Shown one piece after another: positions 63,224-64,000 of a stretch of DNA of 64,000 nucleotides. The notes beneath the pieces were generated by a model, which saw only the letters and a list, made by a program, of their open reading frames with translations, was not told where the DNA came from and did no database searches. The number at the start of each line of letters is the position of its first letter. Positions within the stretch are counted from its first letter, which is position 1. The translations under genes and the position numbers were made by a program. The stretch comes from JABDMH01 sp965223215 (GTDB taxonomy: Bacteria; Bacteroidota; Bacteroidia; Chitinophagales; Saprospiraceae), in contig CBDCVZ010000010.1 in assembly GCA_965223215.1 (NCBI GenBank), positions 6,510,001 to 6,574,000 of the forward strand, written 5' to 3'.

Positions 63224-64000
63224 ATGAAATTTGCGATGGACTGTCAAATAATCATTGCCTGCCTTTTGGTTGTTGCCCCTGAGGTCAATCATTTAGTGGC
63301 CCAACCCATGGGCTCTGTTTTAAATGGTGGAAATTCAGTTCAGGAGTCAGAAGGGGGCTTTCTTGTTGTTGGTGCGACCCATGGTACGCAACTGGCCTTT
63401 GACCCGGATGACATTCAAAGTAAAAACAGTGCTACTACCTATGGTACGTTGGATCTCAATTATTGGGGAGGTGATGTCAGGATCGGTGCAAATACATTAT
63501 ACGTGGATCGAGATAAGGGTAGGATTGGGATCAAAACTATGGGGCCCGACGAAGTATTGGATATTAATGTCGGTACTGCCGCCAGTGGGACTGAGGGACT
63601 TCGCATCCGCTATAATTCAGGTTATGGAGGAGCACTCCTTGCCGCCAATGATGTTTTTGGGGGGTTTTTTGTGTCTGACGGAGGATCAAACTGGGCACCC
63701 CTTTACGCCGCTGCCTTTAATGTCATTAGTGATCAAAAAGTAAAGAAAAATATAAAAAAAATAGACCATCACAATTTTAATAGATACGTGCACTACCTGG
63801 AGAATATGGAGACAGCCAGTTTTAGATATGACCATGAAGCTGAATCCATCAGCCCACACATTGGGGTGATTGCCCAAACTGCTCCCTCGGAGTTGGTTAC
63901 CACAGCTAGTTGTAGCAAATGTGATCATCAAGAAGAAACATTAGTCGTCAATTTAGCTGACTGGACGGGTCTAAACTCGGTGGTGATCAAGTATCTACTG
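63224..64000 (+). CDS. Tail-fibre/S74-type surface protein, 3' end outside window
   Basis: The frame is open from the ATG at 63224 to the window edge (259 codons). A signal peptide (ending LVAQ) is followed by a glycine-rich beta region (GRIGIKTMGPDEVLDINVGTA) and the start of a peptidase S74/intramolecular chaperone-type domain: FNVISDQKVKKNIKKI ... FRYDHEAESISPHIGVIAQTAPSEL. This arrangement is common in secreted tail-fibre-domain proteins of Bacteroidota, where the C-terminal chaperone promotes trimer formation and then cleaves itself off. No phage genes accompany it. Confidence 0.82.
   Translation, partial: MKFAMDCQIIIACLLVVAPEVNHLVAQPMGSVLNGGNSVQESEGGFLVVGATHGTQLAFDPDDIQSKNSATTYGTLDLNYWGGDVRIGANTLYVDRDKGRIGIKTMGPDEVLDINVGTAASGTEGLRIRYNSGYGGALLAANDVFGGFFVSDGGSNWAPLYAAAFNVISDQKVKKNIKKIDHHNFNRYVHYLENMETASFRYDHEAESISPHIGVIAQTAPSELVTTASCSKCDHQEETLVVNLADWTGLNSVVIKYLL

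Noticed and set aside
63224..64000. Tail-fibre-like protein as a sign of a phage or contractile injection system.
   Set aside because: It has a signal peptide and no structural phage genes beside it; S74-domain surface proteins are common in this phylum.

Overview
The window looks like a chromosomal segment of a marine-type Bacteroidota, most likely of the Saprospiraceae/Lewinella kind. The signs are two TonB-dependent receptors with N-terminal carboxypeptidase-regulatory-like domains, two proteins with type IX secretion (T9SS) C-terminal sorting domains, two beta-propeller/Y_Y_Y/LytS-type histidine kinases paired with LytTR regulators, and several upstream sites resembling the Bacteroidota promoter (TTG-N20-TAnnTTTG). 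Base composition is moderate to AT-rich. No rRNA, tRNA or CRISPR array was recognised.

Layout. 1-6.7 kb: the tail of a short-chain dehydrogenase, an OmpA-type lipoprotein, then a TonB-dependent receptor followed by a secreted T9SS beta-helix protein and a strong terminator hairpin. 6.8-16.3 kb: small envelope proteins (one a lipoprotein with tandem four-cysteine repeats), GtrA, a large M14 carboxypeptidase, a GIY-YIG-like protein, two di-iron membrane lipid enzymes, a ureohydrolase and TruA. 16.7-33.4 kb: a stress-flavoured stretch with katG, two tandem PPK2 kinases, holin-like and YtxH-like envelope proteins, an AraC regulator divergent from dps, a 55-residue DUF1328 protein, an ECF sigma factor, an XRE regulator, MscS, a coiled-coil lipoprotein, a BLUF blue-light sensor and the wreck of a second MscS. 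A complete IS21-family element (istA/istB, 7-bp target duplication) has landed in this stretch exactly on the start codon of the gene downstream of the YtxH-like gene.

33.4-54.1 kb: an EEP-family phosphatase/nuclease, a first kinase-LytTR pair, an SH3-domain protein, a class A penicillin-binding protein, a sugar porter, a second TonB-dependent receptor, a T9SS protein, a dienelactone hydrolase, a DUF5009-type acyltransferase and a bacterial dynamin with an open in-frame extension after its stop codon. 54.7-62.1 kb: a sucrose-phosphate synthase fused to its HAD phosphatase, followed by a GH32-like gene whose first ~35 codons, including the probable nucleophile motif, are out of frame by one base, then a second kinase-LytTR pair on the opposite strand. 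62.3 kb holds a compact GC-rich double hairpin. The window ends in an SnoaL-like secreted protein and a truncated S74-type tail-fibre-like surface protein.

The main points for follow-up are the IS21-split operon, the frameshifted sucrose-hydrolase-like gene beside a sucrose synthase, the dynamin read-through frame, the tandem PPK2 pair and the small unnamed genes. I did not find a clearly new defence or mobile system.
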